Origin: Undibacterium hunanense
GTDB lineage: Bacteria; Pseudomonadota; Gammaproteobacteria; Burkholderiales; Burkholderiaceae_D
NCBI RefSeq assembly: GCF_014284335.1
Contig: NZ_JACOGF010000004.1
Span: 1-64,000 of the forward strand
DNA: 64,000 nucleotides
Direction of reading: 5' to 3'
Below are positions 1-7,889 of this stretch, one piece after another. Position 1 is the first letter of the stretch. Each line of letters opens with the position of its first letter. Both the position numbers and the translations under genes were made by a program. The notes under the pieces are model-generated. The model had not been told where the DNA came from. It searched no databases and saw only the letters and a program-made list of their open reading frames with translations.

Positions 1-2024
1 CTGGTGCACTGACAGCGCAATCTGCACTGGACGTGACACTGGGCCGTGGCGCCAACTTCCTGAGCCTGGGTGCAGGTGCTGACCGTGTCGTACTGCTGGG
101 TAACTATGTTGCCGGTACCTACAACACGACAGAAAACGGTGTGAACCTCAATGCACAATCCACAGCAACAGCTGTAGCCCGTGTAGTGACAGACACCATC
201 AACCTGGGTAACGGTAACGATACACTGGTTACTTACGGTGCGATCAACCTGGCTGGTGCACAACTGTCTGGTATTGAAAACATTACCTCCAATTCAGCCG
301 TGGTCATTACAGCTAGCCAGTATGCAGCCCTGATCGCTGCACGTGCTGCATTGAACTTGTCCGGCCCTGTACTGACTTTCGCGGGTGCCGGTCCGCATCA
401 ACTGACGATTGTTGATGATGTGGCGGGTGTGAATAATATTGACTTGTCGTTTATCTCCATCACTGGCGGTACGCTGGTGTATGACGTAACGTCGGCTTCG
501 AATGCAACGGGTGGCAGTGTCAACAATAGTACGACTTCCAATGCGATTATTGTTTCCGGTGGTGCATCTGCAACTGCTGGTGTTATTGGTACATCTCCAG
601 TCAATGGCGGAGGGACAGCGCTGGTGCCTACCGCACTGACAGCCGGTGGCGTATTCAACAGCGTTGCGAATGTGAATGACAACTTTACAGGTGCAGCAGC
701 GGCTTTCGTTGGTACTACCATTAACGGTAACAGCAATGATACCGACATCATTACCTTTACCGGCGGTGGCAGTATCGTGATTGGTGGCGGCAATACCATT
801 ACCAATATCAAAACTTTGGCAACAGACAATACATCGACAGACGTGTACTTCAACGTTGCTACTGCAGGTGTTACTACCATCAATGGTGGCAGCGGTAATG
901 ACCGCGTTTTCCTGGCTAACTCTGGCAGCTCCATGCTGGCTGGTAATATCAACCTCGGCAACGGCAACAATCAGTTGACGCTGGAAGGGAAGACTTATAG
1001 CGGCACTTTTACTGCCGGTTCTGGTACAAGTGACATATTGGTATTTGCCAACGGCAGCAATATTTCTGCAGCCAATATTACTGGTTTTGAGCAGGCATTG
1101 TTCACATCAAATGGCTCATTCACGATGACCGCTGCGCAGTGGGCTGGCTTCGCCACGGTGACTGCAGCCGGTACAGAAACCCTCACGCTGACAACAGCGG
1201 GTACGGTTACAGCTCTGGCCAACACTGAAAACTACAACTTGGCTAACGGTACCAATACATTCACCGCTGCTATTAATACAACGAGCGTAGTTGGTGGTAC
1301 AGGCAACGACACACTGAACATCAGCGAAGCAATCTACAATGCTACCATCACTACTATCAACGGTGGCCTGGGTAATGATGTGCTGAATGTTGGTGCCGTA
1401 ACAGCATCAATCGACTTGAGCACAAAAACAACTGGCATTGAAACTGTCAATGTCACTGGAGGTACCAATGCTGCATGGACAGTGACAAATGAAAACGGTG
1501 CCGGCGTGACTTTGAACTTCACTAAGTCTGCTGCTAATAACATCAGCAATGTTGTTTTGGGCACAGGCGGTCAGACGCTGAATATTCTGGGAACAGGTAC
1601 AGGTAACATAACCATCACTGGTGGTTCTGGTGCGGATACCATCAACCTGTCCACAACAGCAACGGGTAATGATCTTATCGCTACCGGTTCTGTTCTGGCC
1701 AATATCGACACTGTGGCAAACTTCAAAGTTGCTGGCGCTGACGCATTCAAAACTGGTACAGCAGCAACAACTTTGAACTTGTTGTCCATCGCTACCGCTG
1801 ATGTATCTACTTTGGCAGCAGCAATCGCTACAGCAGCAACAGCAGCTGGCGCATCCTTGGCAGCGAATACCCAAGCTTACGTCATCACTGTAGCCGCAGG
1901 TACAGCAGCTGGTACTTATGCCTTCCAAAACATCGGTGGCACTGTAGGTACAGTGGATGCAACTGACTTTATCGTGAAATTGGTTGGCGCAGGTTCTATC
2001 GTTGCCGGCGACTTCATCGCTTAA
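1..2024 (+). CDS. RTX/blue-tail type large surface or secreted protein, 3' part
   Basis: The frame is open from the window edge (first full codon at position 3), so the true start lies upstream; at least 674 residues are visible. The protein is rich in Gly, Thr, Asn, Ala and Val and almost without Cys or charged clusters. It carries scattered GGxGxD-type nonapeptide motifs such as NGGSGND (codons near 885), GGTGND (near 1292), NGGLGND (near 1360) and TGGSGAD (near 1617). These are the calcium-binding beta-roll repeats of RTX and S-layer-like proteins. The end, with YVITVAAGTAAGTYAF and a final hydrophobic VAGDFIA, resembles the C-terminal blue-tail region and uncleaved type I secretion signals. 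By family knowledge it is probably exported by a type I ABC exporter and sits at the cell surface; substrate and partner are unknown. A terminator follows. Confidence 0.8.
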   Translation, partial: GALTAQSALDVTLGRGANFLSLGAGADRVVLLGNYVAGTYNTTENGVNLNAQSTATAVARVVTDTINLGNGNDTLVTYGAINLAGAQLSGIENITSNSAVVITASQYAALIAARAALNLSGPVLTFAGAGPHQLTIVDDVAGVNNIDLSFISITGGTLVYDVTSASNATGGSVNNSTTSNAIIVSGGASATAGVIGTSPVNGGGTALVPTALTAGGVFNSVANVNDNFTGAAAAFVGTTINGNSNDTDIITFTGGGSIVIGGGNTITNIKTLATDNTSTDVYFNVATAGVTTINGGSGNDRVFLANSGSSMLAGNINLGNGNNQLTLEGKTYSGTFTAGSGTSDILVFANGSNISAANITGFEQALFTSNGSFTMTAAQWAGFATVTAAGTETLTLTTAGTVTALANTENYNLANGTNTFTAAINTTSVVGGTGNDTLNISEAIYNATITTINGGLGNDVLNVGAVTASIDLSTKTTGIETVNVTGGTNAAWTVTNENGAGVTLNFTKSAANNISNVVLGTGGQTLNILGTGTGNITITGGSGADTINLSTTATGNDLIATGSVLANIDTVANFKVAGADAFKTGTAATTLNLLSIATADVSTLAAAIATAATAAGASLAANTQAYVITVAAGTAAGTYAFQNIGGTVGTVDATDFIVKLVGAGSIVAGDFIA

Positions 2025-2083
2025 TTCAGTAGCAAGCAATGCAATAAGGGGGACTTTGGTACCCCTGAAAAACAAAGCAGGTC

Positions 2084-2116
2084 AACAAAAAACCACCTTC
2101 GCGGTGGTTTTTTGTT
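2084..2116 (+). terminator. Rho-independent terminator after the surface protein gene
   Basis: An ACCACC/GGTGGT stem with a TTCGC loop is flanked by an A-run on the left and a run of six T on the right. It lies about 65 bases after the stop codon. The A and T runs extend the stem and could make it work in both directions. Confidence 0.85.
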
Positions 2117-2201
2117 TTCTTGGTGACATGGTAATTAGCCAATGTTCGAGAAAATGCAAGGGAAAAGGTAAAATGCCGGTATTCCGTCACCGCGAGCTAT
2201 C

Positions 2202-3266
2202 ATGACAACCACGACCTTTGGTAACAACCCGCAACAAATTACGATTACCCGCCCCGATGACTGGCATTTGCATGTGCGCGATGGTGCGGCCCTGGCCAGC
2301 GTGCTGCCGCATACGGCTGCGCAGTTTGCCCGTGCCATCATCATGCCTAATCTCAAACCGCCAGTCACGACCACAGCGCAGGCCGCTGAATACCGTGAGC
2401 GGATTCTGGCGGCGCTGCCTGCCGGCATGACATTTGAGCCATTGATGACACTGTATCTGACAAATAACACACCACCAGATGAAATCCGTCGTGCCAAAGA
2501 CAGTGGTTTCGTGCATGCCGTGAAACTGTATCCGGCTGGTGCCACTACCAATTCTGATGCTGGCGTGACCGATCTCAAAAATTGCTACAAGACCCTGGAA
2601 ACCATGCAGGAAGTCGGCATGCCCTTCCTGGTGCATGGTGAAGTGACCGATGCCGAGATTGATTTGTTTGACCGCGAAGCAGTATTCATCGACCGTGTCA
2701 TGCAACCGCTGCGCAAAGACATGCCGGAACTGAAGGTGGTGTTTGAACATATCACCACCAGCGATGCTGCTGCTTATGTAGCGGAAGCCAGTGGTCCGAT
2801 TGCGGCGACCATTACGGCGCATCATCTGCTGTATAACCGCAATGAAATCTTCAAAGGCGGCATACGCCCGCATTATTACTGTTTGCCTGTACTCAAGCGC
2901 GAAACCCACAGGCAGGCTTTGGTCAAGGCAGCCATTTCGGGCAGTAATCGCTTCTTTCTGGGTACTGATTCTGCACCGCATGCCAAGGGTTTGAAAGAAC
3001 ATGCCTGTGGTTGCGCCGGTTGTTATACTGCTCTGCATGCGATGGAGTTGTATACCCAGGCCTTTGAGCAGGCAGGTGCACTCCATCAGCTGGAAGCCTT
3101 CTCCAGCTTCAATGGCCCGGATTTTTATCAGTTGCCACGTAACAAAGGTACGATCACACTAGTGCGTGAAGACTGGCAAATGCCCGCCGAATTGCCATTT
3201 GCCGACAGCAGTATCGTGCCGCTTAACAGTGGTGAAACCCTGCACTGGAAAATGCGTACAACCTGA
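2202..3266 (+). CDS. pyrC: dihydroorotase (PyrC)
   Basis: Converts N-carbamoyl-L-aspartate to dihydroorotate, the third step of de novo pyrimidine synthesis, in the cytoplasm. It has 354 residues, the usual size of the homodimeric PyrC class. The zinc-binding HxH lies in DDWHLHVRD (H22, H24). The likely carboxylated lysine is in [10 protein letters not shown] (about residue 107), further metal-ligand histidines are in FLVHGEVTD and in the FEHITT region, and a catalytic Asp is in [10 protein letters not shown]. The ATG at 2202 is preceded only by a weak purine stretch. The next gene starts 12 bases downstream, so the two are probably co-transcribed. Confidence 0.96.
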   Translation: MTTTTFGNNPQQITITRPDDWHLHVRDGAALASVLPHTAAQFARAIIMPNLKPPVTTTAQAAEYRERILAALPAGMTFEPLMTLYLTNNTPPDEIRRAKDSGFVHAVKLYPAGATTNSDAGVTDLKNCYKTLETMQEVGMPFLVHGEVTDAEIDLFDREAVFIDRVMQPLRKDMPELKVVFEHITTSDAAAYVAEASGPIAATITAHHLLYNRNEIFKGGIRPHYYCLPVLKRETHRQALVKAAISGSNRFFLGTDSAPHAKGLKEHACGCAGCYTALHAMELYTQAFEQAGALHQLEAFSSFNGPDFYQLPRNKGTITLVREDWQMPAELPFADSSIVPLNSGETLHWKMRTT

Positions 3267-3278
3267 GTATTGATACGC

Positions 3279-4076
3279 ATGAACGCCCGCTTTTTTGACG
3301 ACATAGACTGGTCACGACACTGGTATGCCGCTGTATTGCCGGTGGCGCAAGATGTGCTGGCGTGCGCTGATTGGCGCGCACGGATTAATCAGTTGAGTGC
3401 CCAGTCCGGTTTGCAGAACCACCGCGATCTGCCTTTGCAATTTATTGCGCAGGAAGAATTGCCTGAAGGTGTTGCCTATGAAGCGCATATCAGCGTTAGC
3501 GGGCAGGTTCCGACCAGGGAAAATCTGCATGATTTTTTCAATGCACTGGTCTGGCTGAGTTTCCCATGTGTGAAGCGACAGTTGAATGCCTTGCAGGCAG
3601 CTCAGATTGCCACCATGGGTATAGGCAAGTCACGCGGACCGGCACGCGATGCAGCCACCATTTTTGATGAAAATGCGGCATTACTTGTGGTGGAAGACAG
3701 TGAGCAGGGGCAGGCGCTGATTGTATCGCTGCGTGCGCATGCGTGGCAGGATGCCTTCGTCGCTCAGGCAAACAAGTTTGGACAAATTGCTGAAGTCTGG
3801 TGTTTTGGCCATGCCCTGATGGAAAAACTGGTGAAGCCCTATAAAGCCATCACGGCCCATACCTGGGTGCTCATGGTTGATAAGGCTTACTTTGCGCTGG
3901 AAGCGGCAGCCAGGCGTGCTCAGGTAGATCAGTTAGTGGCTTCACAACTGGCCAGTCATCCTTTGACGACCGCAGATTACACGCCCTTGCCGGTACTTGG
4001 CTTACCCGGCTGGTGGCCGGGGCAAGACCAGGCCTTTTATGCTGACCAGCAGGTGTTCAGGGCTAAGCGTAGCTGA
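3279..4076 (+). CDS. DUF3025 family protein
   Basis: A cytoplasmic protein of 265 residues of the DUF3025 family, whose function is not known. Family members often lie next to pyrC in betaproteobacteria, as here. Typical segments are the N-terminal DIDWSRHWYA, the central HDFFNALVWLSFPCVK, and the PLPVLGLPGWWPGQ motif before the C-terminus. I chose the ATG at 3279 over an in-frame TTG at 3270, since it leaves a 12-base gap after pyrC. No signal peptide or membrane segment is visible. Translation is probably coupled to pyrC. Confidence 0.85.
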   Translation: MNARFFDDIDWSRHWYAAVLPVAQDVLACADWRARINQLSAQSGLQNHRDLPLQFIAQEELPEGVAYEAHISVSGQVPTRENLHDFFNALVWLSFPCVKRQLNALQAAQIATMGIGKSRGPARDAATIFDENAALLVVEDSEQGQALIVSLRAHAWQDAFVAQANKFGQIAEVWCFGHALMEKLVKPYKAITAHTWVLMVDKAYFALEAAARRAQVDQLVASQLASHPLTTADYTPLPVLGLPGWWPGQDQAFYADQQVFRAKRS

Positions 4077-4116
4077 GAACACCAGTGTAATTCTCTGGCG
4101 CGGTGCCTGGTATTAC

Positions 4117-4365
4117 TTACGTGCCAGCCTTGCTCTGTAACATATGGAATAACTGGTCTTTCAAGCTGATACGCAACTTTTTCAGGTCTTCCAGCGCAGC
4201 GTCGCCTAGATGTTCTTTACCATTTTCTGCACGATTGACAGCTTTGTCTGTTTCGTCATATTCATTAAACAGCTTTGCAAAATGGGCATTGCCAAGTTTT
4301 AACGTATGAATGACTTCCTTGAATTGAGGAAATTCAGTGGACAGTGGATGATGATCAACTTGCAT
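4117..4365 (-). CDS. YdcH/DUF465 family small protein
   Basis: A small charged helical protein of 82 residues matching the DUF465 (YdcH) family: an N-terminal HPLSTEFPQF segment, then a central HFAKLFNEYDETDKAVNRAE, then a Leu/Lys-rich C-terminal helix (LKKLRISLKDQLFHML). Function is unknown; the predicted fold is an antiparallel helical hairpin. The start at 4365 is set by a strong AAGGAGCGCC ribosome site just upstream; the frame stays open a further 27 codons but lacks such a site. It is transcribed alone, convergent with the pyrC-DUF3025 pair. Confidence 0.85.
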   Translation of the reverse strand: MQVDHHPLSTEFPQFKEVIHTLKLGNAHFAKLFNEYDETDKAVNRAENGKEHLGDAALEDLKKLRISLKDQLFHMLQSKAGT

Positions 4366-4651
4366 GGCGCTCCTTGTTTGAATCGGGGTTATGTTGCTTG
4401 CTTCGATATTAAGCAAACCACGGCTGACGCATATGATCTGGATCAAGTCTGTGCTAAATGCAGCAAGGTCAACAACCCCGGCATACCCATTTTGATTTCA
4501 TGTAGAATATTTGTGCATTGCGATGTATTGTAATGTCTTGCTGGCTTGCCATTCATGAGAGGGAGAGGGCTTTGATTAGCGTATTGACTGAATATCCTGA
4601 ATCTGAGCGCGCTGCCGGCAGCATGCCTGCTTATCTGGACAAACCGTAGCA

Positions 4652-6244
4652 ATGTCCGGCAAGCATACGTATAAACTCGCCGTGCCCGGCAACCGATTTT
4701 CTTCTCTGTCGCTCAGGAATGCGATTGTGCTGGGTATCGCATTGGGAATCGTCATACCGGCGATGCTGCTGGGATCCGTGTTGGCCAGGGATAGTTATGA
4801 GCGTGAATATGAAGTGCGTGTGCGCGGCCCTTTGCGTCAGTATGCCAGCATGCTGGAGCAAACCATGCCTATACCCTTGTGGCAGGTTGATGCCGAAGCG
4901 GCACAGAGTTTTGTCAATTCCGTCATGCTCAATCCGGATGTGGTGCGTATCTCGGTAGAAGATGCTGCACTGGGGCGCTTTGTTCATGCCGAACAAGCCA
5001 ATGCGCAACAACAGGACCTGATTTCGGAAACCCGGGATGTCCGCAAGGATGGTGCCATCATAGGCCGAGTCACAATAGAGATGAGCAGCCACCTGATGGA
5101 GCAGGAATTTCTGAAGAAATTCCTGAAAGGTGGTGCGGCCATTCTTGTGCAGTTACTCATCTCTTTTTTCCTTCTGTGGCTCTTGTTCCAAAGACGTATG
5201 ATGCGCCCTTTGCAACAGTTGCAAAGAGATGTTGATCGTCTGGGAGAAGGGCAGTTTGCAGAACCCGTGCATGTCGCCAGGCCAGATGAACTGGGTAGCC
5301 TGGCACTCGGCGTTGATACCATGCGGGTACGACTGGGCGAGCTGATACAGATACAGGCCGATCATAACTTGACGCTGGAACAGAGGGTTGCAGATCGTAC
5401 GCAAGAGCTGCATGGTTCCAACAAAGAATTACGTACGGCATTGGAAAACCTGAATAATGCACAACTTGAAATCCAGCGTACGGACCGGCTTGCCGCACTC
5501 GGTTCACTGGTTGCCGGTGTCGCGCATGAACTGAATACGCCGATTGGTAATTCTGTGACGGTTGCCAGCACCATTCACGACCTGAGCAATGAGTTCCGCA
5601 AGCGCATGGCGCTGGGCATGACGCGTGCACAACTACAAACATATGTAGAAAAAAACTTGCAGGCCAGCGATATTTTATTGCGCAATCTGCATAGCGCGGC
5701 GGAGTTAATAGGTAGTTTCAAACGGGTTGCAGTAGACAGGACCAGTGCACAAAGAAGAGCATTTTTACTGGATGAAGTGATACGCGAAACTGTGCTGACC
5801 ATGGGTGCCAGCATCAAGCGCAGTATCCATGAGGTACGCATGGACTTGCCTGCCGATATCTGGATGGATTCTTATCCCGGTTTGCTCGGTCAGATCATCA
5901 GTAATCTGATTAATAACGCCATCTTGCACGGCTTTGATGGCAGGGAAAATGGCGTGATCAGTATTCATGCACATCGGGTGGATGTGGAGCCGGCTGCAGT
6001 CGAGTTAAGTGTCAGTGACAATGGCGTCGGTATTTCGGAAGCCAATATGACCAGGATATTTGATCCATTTTTTACCACCAAGCTTGGGCAGGGGGGCAGT
6101 GGCCTGGGCTTGAATATTGTGTACAACCTGATATGCGATGTACTGGGCGGTAGCATTCGCGTAGAAAGCAAGCTGGGTACCGGTGCCAGCTTTATCATGC
6201 ATCTGCCTTTGCATGCTCCCGGACATACCGATGCTGGCGAATAG
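4652..6244 (+). CDS. membrane sensor histidine kinase, HAMP type, orphan
   Basis: A 530-residue inner-membrane kinase. Membrane segment 1 is at about 23-45, followed by a periplasmic sensor region (46-158) without a recognised fold. Membrane segment 2 is at about 160-180, followed by a HAMP linker (MRPLQQLQRDVDRLGEGQF) and a coiled coil. The phospho-accepting His is H292 in VAHELNTPIGN. The ATPase domain shows an N-box (NLINNAILHGF), DNGVGIS, FDPFFTTK and GGSGLGLNIV. The kinase core is intact. No response regulator gene is adjacent, so its partner is elsewhere. It is convergent with a solute-binding protein gene 51 bases away, which could in principle supply a periplasmic sensing partner (inference). 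Confidence 0.92.
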   Translation: MSGKHTYKLAVPGNRFSSLSLRNAIVLGIALGIVIPAMLLGSVLARDSYEREYEVRVRGPLRQYASMLEQTMPIPLWQVDAEAAQSFVNSVMLNPDVVRISVEDAALGRFVHAEQANAQQQDLISETRDVRKDGAIIGRVTIEMSSHLMEQEFLKKFLKGGAAILVQLLISFFLLWLLFQRRMMRPLQQLQRDVDRLGEGQFAEPVHVARPDELGSLALGVDTMRVRLGELIQIQADHNLTLEQRVADRTQELHGSNKELRTALENLNNAQLEIQRTDRLAALGSLVAGVAHELNTPIGNSVTVASTIHDLSNEFRKRMALGMTRAQLQTYVEKNLQASDILLRNLHSAAELIGSFKRVAVDRTSAQRRAFLLDEVIRETVLTMGASIKRSIHEVRMDLPADIWMDSYPGLLGQIISNLINNAILHGFDGRENGVISIHAHRVDVEPAAVELSVSDNGVGISEANMTRIFDPFFTTKLGQGGSGLGLNIVYNLICDVLGGSIRVESKLGTGASFIMHLPLHAPGHTDAGE

Positions 6245-6295
6245 ACAGCGTACGCGCTGATGCGTTGATATTGCGATACCCAGATACTGCGATAC

Positions 6296-7114
6296 TCAGT
6301 TGCCAGATTTGGTGATACCTGACCATCCTTGCGGGCAGTTAACTTGCGCCGATAATTTCTGGTATTCACCTGATGCACGCAGTTTTTTCAAGCCAGTGTT
6401 AAATGCCTTGATCCTGTCTGCGCTGGTGACAAGGCTGCGTGGCAGCATCAGGTGGGTGGTGAAACTCTCTGTCATCAATTTGGGATGAGCGGATAGTTGC
6501 GCGGCTTCGGCTGGCGTAAAATTGCGCGCCAGCAGATCGCAGGTGACGTTTCTCTCCATTGGTGCAATGTCTACCCGCTTTAACATCAGCATGCGCAGTG
6601 CAGCCATGTCGTTCGGCAGTTTTTCCATCTTCAGTACACCCTTGTTGGCCATGGCCCAGATTTCGGGTGTATAGGTATAGTCCTGTATCATCGCAATGCG
6701 ATAGGGGCGCAAGTCATCCAGTTGCGTCCATTTGAAATCAAGGGCATTGCGATAAACGAAAACCCATTGTTCGGTGATGACATTGTCGCTGAGCCAAAAG
6801 CTGATATCGTGTTCCGGTTTGTGGCCCCAATAGGCAGTACCATCCCATTTGCCGTTACGGCTTTCAGCCAGTGCCCGTGACCACGGCAAAAACGTGAACT
6901 CCACTTTATAGCCTTCCAGTTCAAATGCCCGACGCACGATGCTCAGTGCTATCCCTTTATCTGCACGACTTTCAGTGGCGTAGGGCGGCAATTCACCCGT
7001 GGCTATTTTTAATGTCACGGGTACTGGTTTTTGTCCCCAGGCAAGGCTGACAGACAGGCAAAGGCAGCTTGCAAGCAAATAGGACCAGGCTTTTTTCATG
7101 ACGATGGCTTTCAT
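6296..7114 (-). CDS. periplasmic solute-binding protein, family 3 type
   Basis: 272 residues with a signal peptide (KKAWSYLLASCLCLSVSLAWG, cleavage near 28). It then shows the bacterial family 3 solute-binding pattern: an N-terminal IATGELPPYATES, then KGIALSIVRRAFELEGY, then FLPWSRALAESRNGKWDG and the hinge-like IAMIQDYTYTPE. Members bind amino acids or similar small ligands in the periplasm. No ABC permease or ATPase gene is nearby, so it is either an orphan receptor or a sensing accessory. The ATG at 7114 is used; a second in-frame ATG at 7099 would give a shorter, still valid signal peptide. It is transcribed alone. Confidence 0.85.
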   Translation of the reverse strand: MKAIVMKKAWSYLLASCLCLSVSLAWGQKPVPVTLKIATGELPPYATESRADKGIALSIVRRAFELEGYKVEFTFLPWSRALAESRNGKWDGTAYWGHKPEHDISFWLSDNVITEQWVFVYRNALDFKWTQLDDLRPYRIAMIQDYTYTPEIWAMANKGVLKMEKLPNDMAALRMLMLKRVDIAPMERNVTCDLLARNFTPAEAAQLSAHPKLMTESFTTHLMLPRSLVTSADRIKAFNTGLKKLRASGEYQKLSAQVNCPQGWSGITKSGN

Positions 7115-7249
7115 GTAAAAGGTGCTTTGAAAGCCATCATCTTCTTTATTGCTGCTGATAGCAAGTCTGATGTGAGCGCTGCTTCAACGCAGGAATGGAC
7201 AGTGCCAGCTTGAGCGATTTGAGTGCATGGTGAGGAATACCACGACAAA

Positions 7250-7288
7250 TGAAAAACGGGAACCATGGGCTCCCGTTATTTTTCTTGC
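7250..7288 (-). terminator. bidirectional terminator after the DUF2147 gene
   Basis: A near-perfect palindrome (AACGGGA...TCCCGTT, 7255-7277) is flanked by A-runs on the left and T-runs on the right. Read on the minus strand it ends the DUF2147 transcript 22 bases after its stop codon. Confidence 0.75.
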
Positions 7289-7309
7289 TATAGCGATGAA
7301 ATTAACTGA

Positions 7310-7774
7310 TTATTGTTCACGCAACCAGGTCTGGGTGCGGCCAAACATTGGTGCACCAATATAACCGCGCACATTCAGTTTCTTGTTGTTTTCAATCACA
7401 CTGAGTTTGCTGCTGTATAGCTTGCCGTTGCCTGGGTCGAGTATCTTGCCGCCGCTATATTCGTCGCCATCTTTTTTCAGACCGGACAAGATGGTCATGC
7501 CAACGATGGGCTGGTCCTTGTTGGCACCTTCGCATTTGTCGCACTTTGGATTCTTTTCAGGTGCATCTGCTTCCAGAAACAATTTCTCTATCTTGCCCTG
7601 CAATTCGCCACCGGTTTCGGTAATGCGTATCAATGCCTTGGGCTTGCCTGATTTGTCGTCTATGCTCTTCCACAGTCCGACCGGGCTTTCTTCAGCCTGT
7701 GCCAGCAGGGGCAGGCCTGCGAAAGCAATGATTGCGGATAATGCTGATATTGCGAATGGAACTGTTTTTTTCAT
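7310..7774 (-). CDS. DUF2147 domain exported protein
   Basis: 154 residues. The signal peptide (KKTVPFAISALSAIIAFAG, cleavage after LLAQA) is followed by the DUF2147 beta-barrel-like domain: PVGLWKSIDDKSGKPKALIR, the Cys pair NPKCDKCEG, IVGMTILSGLKKDGDEYSGG, ILDPGNGKLYSSKL and a final GYIGAPMFGRTQTW. Family members are periplasmic or outer-membrane associated proteins of unknown function. The start at 7774 is fixed by a GGAGACAGC ribosome site; a longer frame upstream has no such support. Upstream lies valS in the same direction, 116 bases away, so it probably has its own promoter. Confidence 0.88.
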   Translation of the reverse strand: MKKTVPFAISALSAIIAFAGLPLLAQAEESPVGLWKSIDDKSGKPKALIRITETGGELQGKIEKLFLEADAPEKNPKCDKCEGANKDQPIVGMTILSGLKKDGDEYSGGKILDPGNGKLYSSKLSVIENNKKLNVRGYIGAPMFGRTQTWLREQ

Positions 7775-7889
7775 GCTGTCTCCAAAAGAAAAAACCTGGA
7801 CCTCTAAATTATTAGAATTGATTGTACGTGGCAAAAATTCAACCACGTACAATATTTTTAGAGTACCTACTTTATTATTGCCAGGTCGG

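Noticed and set aside
398-970. 190-codon open frame antisense to the surface protein gene
   Set aside because: It mirrors the repetitive low-complexity sense frame; its protein is Leu/Pro/Val-rich with no family match.
1407-2075. Cys-rich 222-codon antisense frame
   Set aside because: Arises from Gly/Ala/Thr codons of the sense strand read backwards; no ribosome site or known domain.
2187-3086. 299-codon open frame antisense to pyrC
   Set aside because: pyrC is certain on the other strand, and this frame lacks any recognisable domain.
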